DNA from: Amphiura filiformis
Lineage: Eukaryota > Echinodermata > Ophiuroidea > Amphilepidida > Amphiuridae
Assembly: GCF_039555335.1 (NCBI RefSeq)
Contig: NC_092640.1
Coordinates: 38,422,295-38,486,294, forward strand
DNA length: 64,000 nt
Direction: 5' to 3'
The notes beneath the pieces are model-generated. The model did not search any database. It saw only the letters and a list, made by a program, of their open reading frames with translations, and was not told where the DNA came from. This document shows positions 31,801 through 42,050 of the stretch, in pieces (position 1 is the first letter of the stretch; every line of letters starts with the position of its first letter). The position numbers and the translations under genes were made by a program.

Positions 31801-34800
31801 CAGGGGGTGGGGGCGAACTTTGACGAAAATGGTCAAAAATGGGCCACAATTACAAAAAAAGGCTTCTCGCACGAGGGAGGGGGCAAGAGGGGGGACTTCT
31901 CACAGGGGGTCAGCTGCCCCCTGGCTACGCCACTGCTGTCATTTCACACACAGCAGCGTTTGAGAGTCCTCACGACTGACTGGCAAATGGCGTTGATCTA
32001 TTACATAGTTTTAATGGGCTCTTTCGCTCACCTTAGCACAGTATGTGTGTGTAACCAAAAAGCATATCAGACGCACCAAAGTGCATTCTGACTACGGAGA
32101 ATGTCCTTCTGATATCAAATAATGTTGATTTTTTGAAATTCGCGATATAACACAAATTTTATGGCAAATTTTTAATTTGACAAACAGACCTCGAAGTAAA
32201 CTTTATAAATCGAATGGTATGTCTAGGAAGAAAAACGACCATCATACGTAAATTTTGACCTTTCGTATTGAGGATATGCATAAAATTTCAACAATTTCCT
32301 AACAAACTTTAAAGTCCTTGTAACCTAATGTCCCTTGTAACCTAATGTAAAATGTTTCCACCTTATAATTGCTTAAACATATACAAGATACATATTATTA
32401 TTATATATTTCTTTTTAAATATTTTAAAGCCACGCAGACATGGCCTAGGAATGCGGCGAAATCATTACGTTTTATAACATACTAACCGTACAAATATAAA
32501 TGATTGAGTGTAAACGAAGTATATTTTTCTTTCGGTGAATATGTAAACCAACACAACTTTCATTATTTAACATAACTTTATAGTTCCTGGTTATATTGGG
32601 TGTTGGGAAAATAAAAGTAATACCAAGGAAACATCAGATGAATTCTATCTGGAAGATCAGAATATGACGGTTCGAAAGTGTCGTAATCACTGCAGACGAC
32701 TCGATGTACAATTGGCCTGTCTGTATAACGGTAACACGTGTCTCTGTCGCAACACAATTGATGATTATGACCGCTGTGGAGATGAATATTGCAACTCTGA
32801 ATGTACTGGCCAAGGAAACGAAACTTGCGGAAGTTTGAACACAATATCTGTATACAATGGTAAATATTTAATGATAATCAACAGTTTTCGCGAAAAAATA
32901 TTATTTCCTGCGTCGGTTACCAAATAACATATATCACGATACTAATAATGTACAGCTATGTTATGCACTGAAAAAAAACACACTTTTATCAAATATCTAC
33001 GATGTTCGTCGCACTCATCGTTGAATAGAATACAAAATGGGCTATTTATAGTTATCTATTTTTTAAACACTTGAGAGCGTTCCTGCAATCTTATTGGTTA
33101 TTACCCGTGTGATATGACACGATATGTGACACGATCTGGTCCATGGGGGCTAAAAGAGTCATTTTTGGAGTTATTGTGATCATAATATTAGATATACAAT
33201 AGGCTATCATTTACTGAAAACGCCAAACGTCTAGCATACTTGGTTCAAAAGTTATGAAGTTTTTTGATGTCCATTGTTTTATGTATTTTATTGTTTTTTA
33301 CTCCATGTTTTTACCTTTATTTCAAATTTCAAATTGGCCCCCATTGACCAGATCGTGTCACATATAACACAGTTCGAGGCGACAAGCGTACTCGATATTT
33401 CAACCAATCGGAGGCGCATAGCAACAACGGGACTGATCGATTTCAAGGCCTAGGTAATTCCTTGTCAAATGTAGGATTTAATTTGATTAAAATTTGGTAT
33501 ACTTATGATATTTTTAATTGAATTGAAGTGTTTCACTTAAAATGATGATGTCACCCGTGTTATATGAGATGATAGATGCACGGCAGCGGCTAAAACAATA
33601 GCTTTATCCTCTAATCGTCACTGTGTGAAAACTATACACGACGATATAAAATATGACCGTACACCACGAATCAGCCGTAAAGTCGGCCCCGGTCAATTTT
33701 GTTTTATTTCGTGTTCAGAAAATATATATAAGCTTTAAAATGGTATATCATTTGAATTCAAACGATATCCAGAAGCGGGGTTATGGTTTGTTGAACTCTG
33801 CTCCTTTAACAAAATGGTACCATTTTTCGGTTCTAAATGTGTCTCTTTTTCCACATTGCTGGTAATAAATTTCAAACAGTCATAATTGGTGGTCTTTTAA
33901 AATCATTCCCAAGTCAACGAGGTTCAGAAATGTCCTCTCATTGTTAATTGCTGGTTATACATACCTAGACGAAATACAATGCTTTGTAACCCACCACTTG
34001 AACAGGATTTAGCCAAAGCAAACAAAGACTAGAGCTATTAAAGGATTCTATAGAAATAGGTAGAAGATTATTATCCTCTTCAGCAATAGGAATATTAATT
34101 GGTTTAAACGGTGTTGGACTAGCGCTATCAAATGAGAAACATGTCGCAACACATTGAGGTACCTATGAATGTTACACTGTAACTCGGAGTATAATATAGT
34201 ATAATAGTAGAATTTATTTTGTTATGCATTCAAAATTACTATTTGTTTTAATCATTAAAGCTTACATATTTCTCAATTTTATTGATCTTCAGTAAGTTCT
34301 GGCATATGTGATGATCCATTGAATGGCAGTGATATCTACTACTATGGTGATATATTTGCTAACTGTCCGCTTGGTCTTGAACTGACTGGAGCTCAATCAA
34401 TCCAATGTGTAATGGGAGAATCTGAACGAGATATGAAATGGAGTGACGACTTCCCAGAATGCAAAGGTTAGGAAAGAATAATTGAAATATCTAATGTAGG
34501 GCTTTATTTATCTTCAGTAAGTTCTGGCATATGTGATGATCCATTGAATGGCAGTGATATCTACTACTACGGTGATATCTTTGCTAATTTTACCGGTCCT
34601 CCTGGTCATCAACTGACTGGAGCTAAATCGATCCAATGTGTTATGGGAGATTCTGAACGGGATATGAAATGGAGGGACAACTTCCCAGAATGCAAAGGTT
34701 ATATATAATATGACATTTTTTTGGTTGTCAGTTTTTATGATTAAATATATGCAAGAATATGGACAATGTGGTATACCAATGCCCCATCACATTGCCCATT

Positions 34801-37800
34801 TGAGTTTCGTCCCATTAGAGACAAATGTGCCCAAATGACATGACATTTTGGCAATATTCCCCCAAAGCCCTCAATTTTACCAGCAGGGGTTGCTTTCTGT
34901 AACAGGTACAATAGTGATGGGTCCTATAATCATGGCTTAATCTATTTTCCAGAGTCTACATGGCACATCCTCTTAACCTCCCCCCCCCCAAAAAAAACCA
35001 ATGATATACGTTTACGCAAAAAGTTCTTACATAATGGTATTTACGTGTTGACAAATATTTTTCAAAAATGTTATGAAAATATTTAACGTTAACATTTGGG
35101 TAACCCGATATTTTGAACCTCTACACCAAAACTAAAACACGTTTATAACCATAATAAAGCGTTTCTAACCATGCTAACGTTTTAAAAACAATTTTGTGTT
35201 TGATGCACACCGACATCGCCCGGTTAATAATTACATTATACAACCAGAGACACTGAAATGAATACACGGGATCGATACACGTAAATGTGCTATGCACGAT
35301 TGATATTCAGCCTATAAATCTTTGGATACCGTGGTAAAAAATGATGAATATCTCCCGTAAATGATTTCGTATAAAGAAACCAGATCTGGTTCAGTGCACT
35401 TGAACATATTATGTTCAACGGATATTATCGTCGTTAGCTTGCGTCTTGAAAAACTAGCGTGCGTCTTGAGCTGAAAAAGTGACCAAAATTCAGATTTTAA
35501 ATAATGCATCGTAGACCCTCGTGGAGGTAGTCTCGGGCCAGACCGACTGACACAAACTGGCTGTGTAGGAGACTATCGTAGAGGCAGTCTAAGCAGATGA
35601 CCATGGCGTATGTATGCTCGCTGACCGTACAGAGGTCAGTCACAGGCTAGCCTTAGTCGGATGTCCTTCAGCCCATTGCGTTTTAAAACTATTAAACAGA
35701 TCGGAACACAATGGCCATGCGTGGCTGTGGATTCAACCTACCATGGCATTTTCTGCCATGAAGATATTGGGGCGATGACACTATGTGATGTATCATTTTT
35801 ATTGCTAGTGGGTAAACGCATCCAAACTAGTTTTGTTATCAAGTTGTGAATATATTTCCTTCTTTAAAACGCGCATAATTACGGCGGTGGCGTAGCCAAG
35901 GGGTGTCGTTTAAAACTTTTCATGCGCTTCATGTGCAATTGTCACTTTATAGTGATTCTTGGAGCAGGTCAGCGAGAGAGCTTTCAAACTTTATGCCACC
36001 CTTTCAAAAAGTTCCGAAATATTTAGGTCCTCGTAGTGACAGCTTCCATTTAATATATGTTGTATGGATCTATAGTTTATATTAACTTTAAGTCGTCTTA
36101 TTTTTCTGATTTTGTAGAGTTTCTTTCAACCCAGCCAACATCGACTAGTGATGACAAGTATGATATTGGTAAGCAAATGGACCATAATGTACTTTTAGTT
36201 GCAGATTGAATGATCAAATAAAGAACATTAAGATAACAATTACAATATTGAAACTAATTTGATACATTGCCTTTTTCAAATTAAACATTGTTGGGTTGGT
36301 TTTTGTTTTGTTCATGTGATGCCCAAATTCTTGACGGATGCTATTTCCAACTATATACTTTATCTATACCCTTTGTTACAAACCTTTACATTTCACAGTG
36401 TAATATTCACGAGCAGAGAAATCGAACAGGTCAATCTGCATTTGAAAGTGTGGTTTAGATGATCAAATAATCCTATTGATTATTTCACTGTGGAAGAAAT
36501 CAAAAATCAAAATATTTGCTTATTAGTGCAGTGATACATAAATGAGAGCACCCAAAACATGATTGCTGATTTTTACCCGTCTATTTATATGACATGCCTT
36601 GGTGAATAGACAAGCTATAATTTCAAACACTTAGTTTACCACTTGTTTATTGAAAGAATTAGAATTCTCTCTTGCTACAATAGGGGAACCAATGTTTTTG
36701 GCATCCTTACTTACATCATACATGATTAAACTATAATTGACTCTATTTATAGGCCCCTATGCTTCCCTGGAGGAGTCGAAGGTCATAACGGGGACAAAAT
36801 TTAAACATTGATTCCATCATGTTGTAATATATCTCAGACTGTTCCTCATTACCACGAATAAAATGGCAAATTGTCATATTGCACTAAGATACTTGGTTTT
36901 AATGCAGACGCGTCAGGAAGTTGTCAAATCATCCAACACCTTGGGACCAGTAGTTTTGACTACTTCCTCTCAAAACATGTATTTGCATAATATTTCATTA
37001 ACTATCTTTCCTTACAGATTCTTGTCAACTCTTAAACGTTAAGTCTGTATGCACAAAACAAGTTATACCAGTTCTGGTATAACCATGGAGGATAGAATTA
37101 GGGGGGTTCTTATTACTATTTTGTTTTCCTACTTTAATTCCAGCAAATTCAAAAACTTATCCCACTAATATAAAGACACATGTGTTTGCCCTTAACAGGA
37201 TCTACAATAATATAGAATAATAGGTATGCTAACAAGTTCCTTTTCCATAGAACTTATCCCCATAGCTAGACCAGATCTAAAGTTAGACCTGGTCTAACTT
37301 CCCGGGGTCTAACTTGTTTTGTGCATACGGACCTTATTATATAGATTATTGTCTATAAATTACTGCTCTCTCAGTGTTCAAACTGTCAAAAGAAAGCGAA
37401 ATTTTCTCATTTGACTTTTCAAAATCCCTAGCGCCCCCGGGGGGTCACTCCAACTTTGGAGGTGACGCGTATGTAGGGCTGTTAAGACCTCCTTTTTCAG
37501 CGTCGCTGTCACACAAAGACCCCATATATTTTTACGAACACATGTTCTGTCACTCGAAGACAAGTTCAATTTTAACAGCAACTTTCATTAATCACTGATT
37601 TTGTGACTTATTTTGAAAAAACAAGGAAATTTGAAGCCATTTAAAACTAGAAATTCGATTCTTGATGTTTCTGTGGCGCTGTTTCGGCTCTCACCCAAAG
37701 ATTCCATTTAAAAATGGTCATCACCTCATATTTTTTACATCTTGCTCTCACCGAATGCCCAAAATCATGCTCTCACCCAATGACCCCATATTTTTTACAT

Positions 37801-39234
37801 TTTGCTCTCACCGAATGCCCCTTAGTGCGAAAGTGCCAGCCCTACACCTATATTCATTTCAAATTGAAGTGCCCCCTGGGCTAGCGCCCTTACAATGTAT
37901 TTCTTATTACAAGAGCATTTCAAATACCGAATTTTATTTTCATTCGTAGATAGTCCTACATCAACAAACACCCAACCGATCATTATAGCCATGGCAGCTG
38001 AACTTGGAGTTGGTGTGACCATTACTGCTTTGATAGCAATTCTGATGTACTATAAAAGGTTTGGAAATACTAATAATCTTTATCATTTGCTTTGTAGTTT
38101 TTTATTCAAAATAACAGTTACCAAATGTACCGAACTATTTGTAACAAAATCCCCAGGACATGCATGTTTAACGTCTACTATTGCAAAACGATGTTACAGT
38201 TTATCTACGATCTTAGTTTTTCTTGTGTATTTTGTTTTGGAGCAAAAGCGCTGTGTTATCTGTAGAGCGCTATAGAAATCGTCGGCAGAGTCCTACACTA
38301 TCGTAAGTGCAGTTTGGACAGTTTTACAGGAGGAGCATTTTTGTGTTTAGCGTAGTAATTTGTTTCCAAGTAGCCATAAAATGACATGGGAATGTAAAGC
38401 AATTTGATTTTAATAATATAAACTATATAAATGGTGTTAAAGTTAATAAATCGATGAAATATTTACTGATTTAGATGTCGTAAGTGCCACATACGATAGT
38501 GTTACACTCAAATTGAAATGAGTGTAGAGTGCAACACTATCGTATGTGCCACATACGATAGTGTTGCACTCAAATAGAAATAAGTGTAGAGTGCAACACT
38601 ATCGTATGTGCCACATACGATAGTGTAGCATTCATTGCTAAATTAGGATATACGTAATATCGGCTCAAATATCCAATATTTTATCATTTTATGTTTCTTA
38701 ACAAGTGTTAATTTATTTTGGCACATAATATTTACAACAGCAAGAAACCTTTTCCCGTAATGTTATCTCTCAAGATTTATTAATGAATCTAAAACTAAAA
38801 ACACCGGATTTATCGTCTCTATTACCAGTCACGGGAGCTATGAACTTAGCCAGCATGATGACAACGCATACAGCCGTCAGCGTCACAGCCAGTTTTGCAC
38901 TTACGATGGTGTAGCATTCCATGATTTTGTTGTTTAGGCCCAATAAAGTAGCGTATGTGGCACATACGATGGTCTTGCAGAAAAATGAAAAACAGAATTA
39001 GCGTGCAAGACTATCGTAAGTGGCACATATACGATAGTCTTGCATGCATTATTTAAAATTGCATTGCACTTACGATATTTTATTTTATTAATTAAAAAAT
39101 AATTAAGCAAATTTGGAACTTAAAACCTAGGTTAAAATGTGTGCTTTTATATAGCCTTCCATAATTCGTCAAAATCTCATTTTGGCCAAAAATGTCACTT
39201 ACGATAGTGTAGCACTCTGGCGACGAAATGTCCT

Positions 39235-39269
<35 letters not shown>

Positions 39270-40773
39270 TAAAAAATACGGGTGATGTTTACAAAATATC
39301 ATTTTGGTAGTCATTTTTTTCGGAAGGGAGGACAATAAAGAGTAGGGTTAACTGTTTATACCAGCAAATTGGTTGGTCATAATTTGATTTTACAAAAAAT
39401 TGGGGCCGGAAACAACCAGAAAACAGTCTCATGAGTCTGATCAATAAGAAGCCCTGAGCGATTTTTGATTTATTTTCTAAAATTAAAAGACCCACTTTTT
39501 TTTAGTTACATAGCTGAAATTGTTAAATTATTGAAATACTGTAATGTCATGTTCAGTTCCCCTACATTAATTAGACTTATAATAACAATGGTCAAATTGG
39601 TTCATTTATCAACATGATCAACTACTGTAGCGGGCCCAACAGAGTGGCGGCACCAGGAATTTTTTGGTGCAAATGTGAGGGAGAGGGGGGGGGGGTCAAA
39701 CATTTTCCCCAAATAGTTTGTTTTTGAACGACTTTTATTCTAAAGTCATTTAGATCACAATTACTTGGATTTGTATAATACTAAAAAATACTAATGTACG
39801 ACGTATATTTGCGTATAATTGTCTCGCTATGTCTCACGCCATATGGCTAGATATGTGATGCGATCAAGCAAAATCAGTCGGAACTCGGAAATATTAAATT
39901 TTCAGTTTCTCATAGGACAGTAAAAAACATTTACAAAGAAAACATTTGAAGAAAACCCAATTGATATTGATTAACCAGTTCCAAAGATATGAGCAATTAA
40001 AGAGTTTCCAAAACAAGAGGAAACAAAAGGAAATATTTCCTTTGTGTGGCTATATCTCAAAATCAATATTTCCGAGTTCCAACTGATCTAACTTGATCGC
40101 ATCACATAATAATGTGATGCGATCAAGCTTTGGAACTGATTGTTCAATTTTAATGGGGTTTCTGCAAAATCCAGGTTTGTAAATGCTTTTTACTATCCTA
40201 TAAGGAACTCAAAATTTAATATTTCCGAGTTCCGACTGATTTTGCTTGATCGCATCACATATGGAGCCTCAATTCCTTGTTTTTTATTATTATAAACTCC
40301 TCAACGAAAGTTTGGAAAGTTTTTTCAAGCATCTGTATCTCCAATTATTTGTGACATATTCATATCGTGTCAATTTTGCAAATTCATTTTGAGACCCCAC
40401 TACAATCACAATGCATGTACTCAGCCGTGAAAAATGTTATTGTTTCAAATGGGGTGTCATTGTAAAGGGGAGTATTGTAGCTATCCAGTGATATGCAACA
40501 CGATATGAATATGTCACAAATAATTGGAGATACAGATGCTTGAAAAACTTTCCAAACTTTTGTTGAGGAGTTTACATATTTACGCAATTATATTTCAGGA
40601 AAAAGAAACCTGAACCAGCTATACGACTATACTCGTACTCGACTTACCTACCACCAACGGCGCATGATGCAAATAACCCAGAGGAGCCACAATACGAAAA
40701 TACGGGAATTGAAATGATGCGACATTCAAATAATCCAGTGTATGACGAAATACCTCCTGCAATTGGATTATGA
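22837..40773 (+). CDS. receptor B: signal peptide-SRCR-SRCR-WSC-CCP-CCP-stalk-TM with NPVY tail, complete
   Basis: Eleven exons: 22837-22891, 25716-25985, 26215-26274, 26875-27117, 27496-27618, 32584-32859, 34293-34466, 34518-34697, 36118-36168, 37950-38058, 40599-40773. Together 1716 nt, exactly 572 codons with the stop, which supports the model. Every internal exon is phase 1-1 except the TM exon. The ectodomain combines two SRCR domains, one eight-cysteine WSC and two CCP modules, all known from pathogen-recognition or adhesion proteins. The 58-residue tail carries NPVY (PTB/endocytosis type), YENT (Grb2-SH2 type YxN) and YDEI. Likely a surface receptor with tyrosine-based signalling or internalisation. 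Intron 5 carries a 3.9-kb mobile element. The first exon is chosen by its homology and phase match with that of receptor C; its promoter side was invaded by the mini-Polinton 304 bp upstream. Confidence 0.85.
22892..25715. other. first intron of receptor B
   Basis: 2.8 kb. A GTGACGTCTCGCAGACGTCA hairpin lies at about 23341-23360. Near 24296-24345 several AGGTCA half-sites occur. Around 25211-25310 the 5' exon and donor sequence is repeated in decayed form. No other gene is seen. Confidence 0.55.
25211..25310 (+). pseudogene. decayed duplicate of the receptor B signal-peptide exon and donor
   Basis: TTGCCTCGTGCTATTTCAG|GTATAATG, followed by GTCGTATTGTATTGTGTAGATC, matches 22873-22950 (TACCTCGTGTTATTTCAG|GTATGACG and downstream). 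An ATG at 25212 is in frame, but the hydrophobic core is lost. It could still act as an alternative first exon. Confidence 0.55.
25716..25985 (+). CDS. receptor B exon 2: first SRCR, main part
   Basis: 90 codons, acceptor TTTGCAG, donor GGC|GTAAGT, phase 1-1. SRCR hallmarks VVCRDG, WGKQEAMVACIQLGYKGG and FDC. An 8-residue insert DHGNRWGK region precedes the W/Q segment relative to receptor C. It starts AVYVIDISLEP directly after the signal peptide. Confidence 0.9.
26215..26274 (+). CDS. receptor B exon 3: first SRCR, C-terminal end
   Basis: 20 codons, phase 1-1, encoding the ...ECSDSSLPAGVHCY end of the SRCR domain, with donor A|GTAAGT. The same 60-nt exon exists in receptor C at 43865-43924. 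The domain has five recognisable cysteines rather than six. Confidence 0.85.
26275..26874. other. intron 3 of receptor B
   Basis: 600 bp. AT-rich with no repeat or gene that I can identify. Confidence 0.45.
26875..27117 (+). CDS. receptor B exon 4: second SRCR, N-terminal half
   Basis: 81 codons, phase 1-1, starting GNFSVHLMGG. Contains RVEVQYDDMW, SVCYE and VVCRELGFPGT. Very close to the exon 45578-45823 of receptor C. Confidence 0.9.
27496..27618 (+). CDS. receptor B exon 5: second SRCR, C-terminal half
   Basis: 41 codons, phase 1-1, DYSSLHECLPRQP to DAVAICSG. Completes six cysteines in the second SRCR. Confidence 0.9.
29098..29402. mobile_element. nested foldback/MITE with CGTTATTTACGACAGGGG ends
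   Basis: Left ACGTTATTTACGACAGGGG and right CCCCTGTCGTAAATAACG are inverted copies, as are GAACCAGGAGGGGATTGTTA and TAACAATCCCCCCCTCCTGG further in. It lies inside the larger 27720-31615 element. Confidence 0.7.
29440..30154 (-). pseudogene. decayed coding remnant of the 3.9-kb element
   Basis: Read on the minus strand from 30154, a frame with TRERLDTF and IRYHRHC phrases resembles uncharacterised proteins common in invertebrate repeats, in which a YHxxC motif follows a LEARYH-like segment. After a stop, a second stretch (about 29827-29545) continues with similar character (HFSQVRSSYLKELLIKEFG) before another stop. Frame breaks indicate a non-functional gene. Function unknown. Confidence 0.5.
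30268..30287. repeat. (GT)n microsatellite
   Basis: A run of GTGTGT in the right inner arm of the 3.9-kb element; the left arm lacks it. Confidence 0.7.
31690..31940. repeat. G-rich dispersed repeat ending CTGGCTACGCCACTG
   Basis: Contains GGGGGGGG, GGGGGCGAACTTTGACGAAA and CAGCTGCCCCCTGGCTACGCC. Related endings occur near 215, 35882 and 42581. Not coding. Confidence 0.5.
32584..32859 (+). CDS. receptor B exon 6: WSC domain
   Basis: 92 codons, acceptor TTATAG, donor AATG|GTAAAT, phase 1-1. Eight cysteines (GCWEN, CRNHC, TCLCR, YCNSEC, ETCG) with NMT and GNET glycosylation-type sites; ends SVYNG. Confidence 0.92.
33069..33595. mobile_element. large palindrome element, family 2 copy 2 (reverse orientation)
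   Basis: GTTCCTGCAATCTTATTGGT, AACCAATCGGAGGCGCATAG and CACCCGTGTTATATGAGATG match 15294-15680 in reverse. Here the middle carries another inverted pair (CGATCTGGTCCATGGGGGC and GCCCCCATTGACCAGATCG). Within intron 6 of receptor B. Confidence 0.7.
34293..34466 (+). CDS. receptor B exon 7: first CCP domain
   Basis: 58 codons, phase 1-1. The exon begins right after ATCTTCAG with TAAGTTCT, so the acceptor is followed by a donor-like TAAGT. Four cysteines (GIC, ANC, QCV, ECK) and W (MKWSDD). Only about three bases differ from 48337-48510. Confidence 0.92.
34518..34697 (+). CDS. receptor B exon 8: second CCP domain, one cysteine lost
   Basis: 60 codons, phase 1-1, separated from exon 7 by a 51-bp intron. 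In receptor C this exon reads FTCPPG; here it reads FTGPPG (TGT to GGT), so the second CCP cysteine is missing and its disulfide partner is unpaired. Frame and splice sites remain intact. Confidence 0.9.
34698..36117. other. intron 8 of receptor B
   Basis: 1.4 kb. Contains a short C-then-A run at about 34980-35000 and a GGCGGTGGCGTAGCC dispersed phrase at 35882. No gene seen. Confidence 0.5.
36118..36168 (+). CDS. receptor B exon 9: stalk
   Basis: 17 codons, phase 1-1, acceptor TTGTAG, donor ATTG|GTAAGC. Encodes EFLSTQPTSTSDDKYDIG, Ser/Thr-rich as expected for a glycosylated stalk. It occupies the place of the linker exons in A and C. Confidence 0.7.
36169..37949. other. intron 9 of receptor B
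   Basis: 1.8 kb. At about 37690-37830 a short tandem repeat (TGCTCTCACCGAATGCCC, CCATATTTTTTACAT) occurs. A hairpin of CTAGACCAGATCTAAAGTTA with its complement is at about 37266-37312. No gene seen. Confidence 0.5.
37950..38058 (+). CDS. receptor B exon 10: juxtamembrane and transmembrane segment
   Basis: Phase 1 in and 2 out. DSPTSTNTQP (stalk end) then about 22 hydrophobic residues ending IAILMYYKR. Donor AAAG|GTTTGG. Confidence 0.88.
38280..39225. repeat. palindromic satellite built on CACTTACGATAGTG / CACTATCGTATGTG
   Basis: At least ten copies of the dyad half-site occur, several as back-to-back pairs (ACTATCGTATGTG, C, CACATACGATAGT) about 70 bp apart at 38490-38635, and looser copies at 38286, 38895, 38950, 39006, 39035 and 39195. 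The intervening DNA is AT-rich and non-coding. A SINE-like AGCGCTATAGAAATCG lies just before it. Confidence 0.75.
39235..39270. repeat. (AAT)n microsatellite
   Basis: Uninterrupted ATAATAATA run following the palindromic satellite. Confidence 0.85.
39850..40262. mobile_element. MITE family with ATGTGATGCGATCAAGC ends, copy 1
   Basis: Outer ends ATGTGATGCGATCAAGCAAA and TTTGCTTGATCGCATCACAT are inverted, followed inward by CAGTCGGAACTCGGAAATAT and its complement. An internal inverted pair near 40090-40125 suggests two joined units. A related copy is at 42212-42467. Confidence 0.72.
40293..40574. mobile_element. MITE with TAAACTCCTCAACGAAAG ends
   Basis: The left arm (TAAACTCCTCAACGAAAGTT, GGAAAGTTTTTTCAAGCATC) is the reverse complement of the right arm ending CTTTTGTTGAGGAGTTTA. 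Arms are about 80 bp and nearly perfect, with TA at the borders. It lies 25 bp before the last exon of receptor B and includes no part of the acceptor site. Confidence 0.75.
40599..40773 (+). CDS. receptor B last exon: short tyrosine-rich cytoplasmic tail
   Basis: 58 codons with stop. After RKKKPEP it has LYSYSTYLPP, QYENTG and NNPVYDEIPP. NPVY fits the NPxY class bound by PTB domains and endocytic adaptors, YENT fits pYxN (Grb2 SH2) and YDEI is YxxI. The small exon has five tyrosines besides a proline-rich end. Confidence 0.88.
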
Positions 40774-41759
40774 AACCATGAAACTGTGTTGTTGAAAACT
40801 TGTATTTATTGCTCTTTCAGTTCCCAAACCAATCAGAATTGGTTTAGGTAAAAACGTTTTAATAACATTAAAATGTCGTTATATAAAGGTCATGAAAACG
40901 TTTTCCTACAAAAATATTTTTAAAATGTTTTCAAAATTTTATTTATTTATTGTAAACTATTTTTGCAAACATTTTTGCCAAATATTTTGTCAACTCTTAA
41001 ATAACATAATGTTAAAATATTTGCACCCAGCAACACAGAAATGTTCTTAAAATGTGTGCCTCGGAAATTCTGATTTCATTTTCAATTCAATAATTTTCCT
41101 TTTTATTCTTCCAAAATTATCATCCTGTTTTTAAGATATCATTTTAGTGTCGTATTTGAGCCAATTCCTATACAAAATGTAGTTTGGCAAATAGTGATAC
41201 GAATGATAATAATAGGCTACAGACAATGATTATTATAATACTGTACATTCTTTCCATAAGGTTAAATACCACTAAGTATGTATTACACGGGTTTCAATGG
41301 GAAAATGGCTAATGTCGGGTGGAATTTTGTCATATTCAGAACTCTCACAGTTAAATGCCACTAACATCAGATGAAACTATACGATTTAGATGCCACATGA
41401 TCAAAAACTCAACTTAGGTTGACCTGAGACTTTTCTTGTTTTAACGCACTGAACCGTAAACACCTTAAAATGGCAGTGCGCCCTCGAAGCTGAAAGTTAC
41501 GATATGGTAGGGCGAATATTTACTAAAAACCGAAGCCGTGCGTATGAATTTTGGTACTATTACAACAAAAATGTCATATAATGAGAAAAAATATACCATA
41601 TTGAATCATCAAACCCTAAAAAGTACTTTTTTGGCTATAAAACTTGATCAATTTCAGCGATTTTAATGCAGTCTGTTCAGATGCAATGCAAACAAATAGT
41701 TACTCGTCGTATTTCCATGTATCGCCCAGGCCTATTAGTGGTATGTAACCATAAGAGCT
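40774..41759. other. intergenic between receptors B and C
   Basis: AT-rich, with no ORF of note. ATTAAA at about 40868 could serve as the polyadenylation signal of receptor B. No other supported feature. Confidence 0.4.
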
Positions 41760-41850
41760 GTACGTTTAGATAGAGACTCCACAACCGGACAATATGACAA
41801 TGAACATTATTTAACAACAATGATTTTGGAACAGAAACATGATTTTGGCA
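41760..41850 (+). promoter_or_regulatory. conserved upstream block of receptor C
   Basis: GTACGTTTAGATAGAGACTCCACAA matches the block upstream of receptor B (22606-22698), and GATTTTGGAACAGAAAC resembles its CTTGAAACAAAAAG part. The exon 1 ATG is about 145 bp downstream. Confidence 0.5.
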
Positions 41851-41992
41851 ACCTACGCCACACTTTCCGTTTCATTTTCGTGTCAACGCAAACGGAAGTG
41901 ATGTAGTTGTAGAAACATTGTTATTTTCCAACACACTCTTATCGAGGTGTTATTCTTATGGAAGGCAATCTACGAGAACAAATCGCTTGAAA

Positions 41993-42050
41993 ATGCTTTT
42001 AATTGCCAGAGTTGGGATATTTATGGTTTTGACTGGTACAACTGTGACAG
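41993..42050 (+). CDS. receptor C exon 1: signal peptide
   Basis: Encodes MLLIARVGIFMVLTGTTVT and ends phase 1 (ACAG|GTATGA), in frame with 42875. Hydrophobic core of about 12 residues with small residues near the likely cleavage point. Homologous to 22837-22891. Confidence 0.75.
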
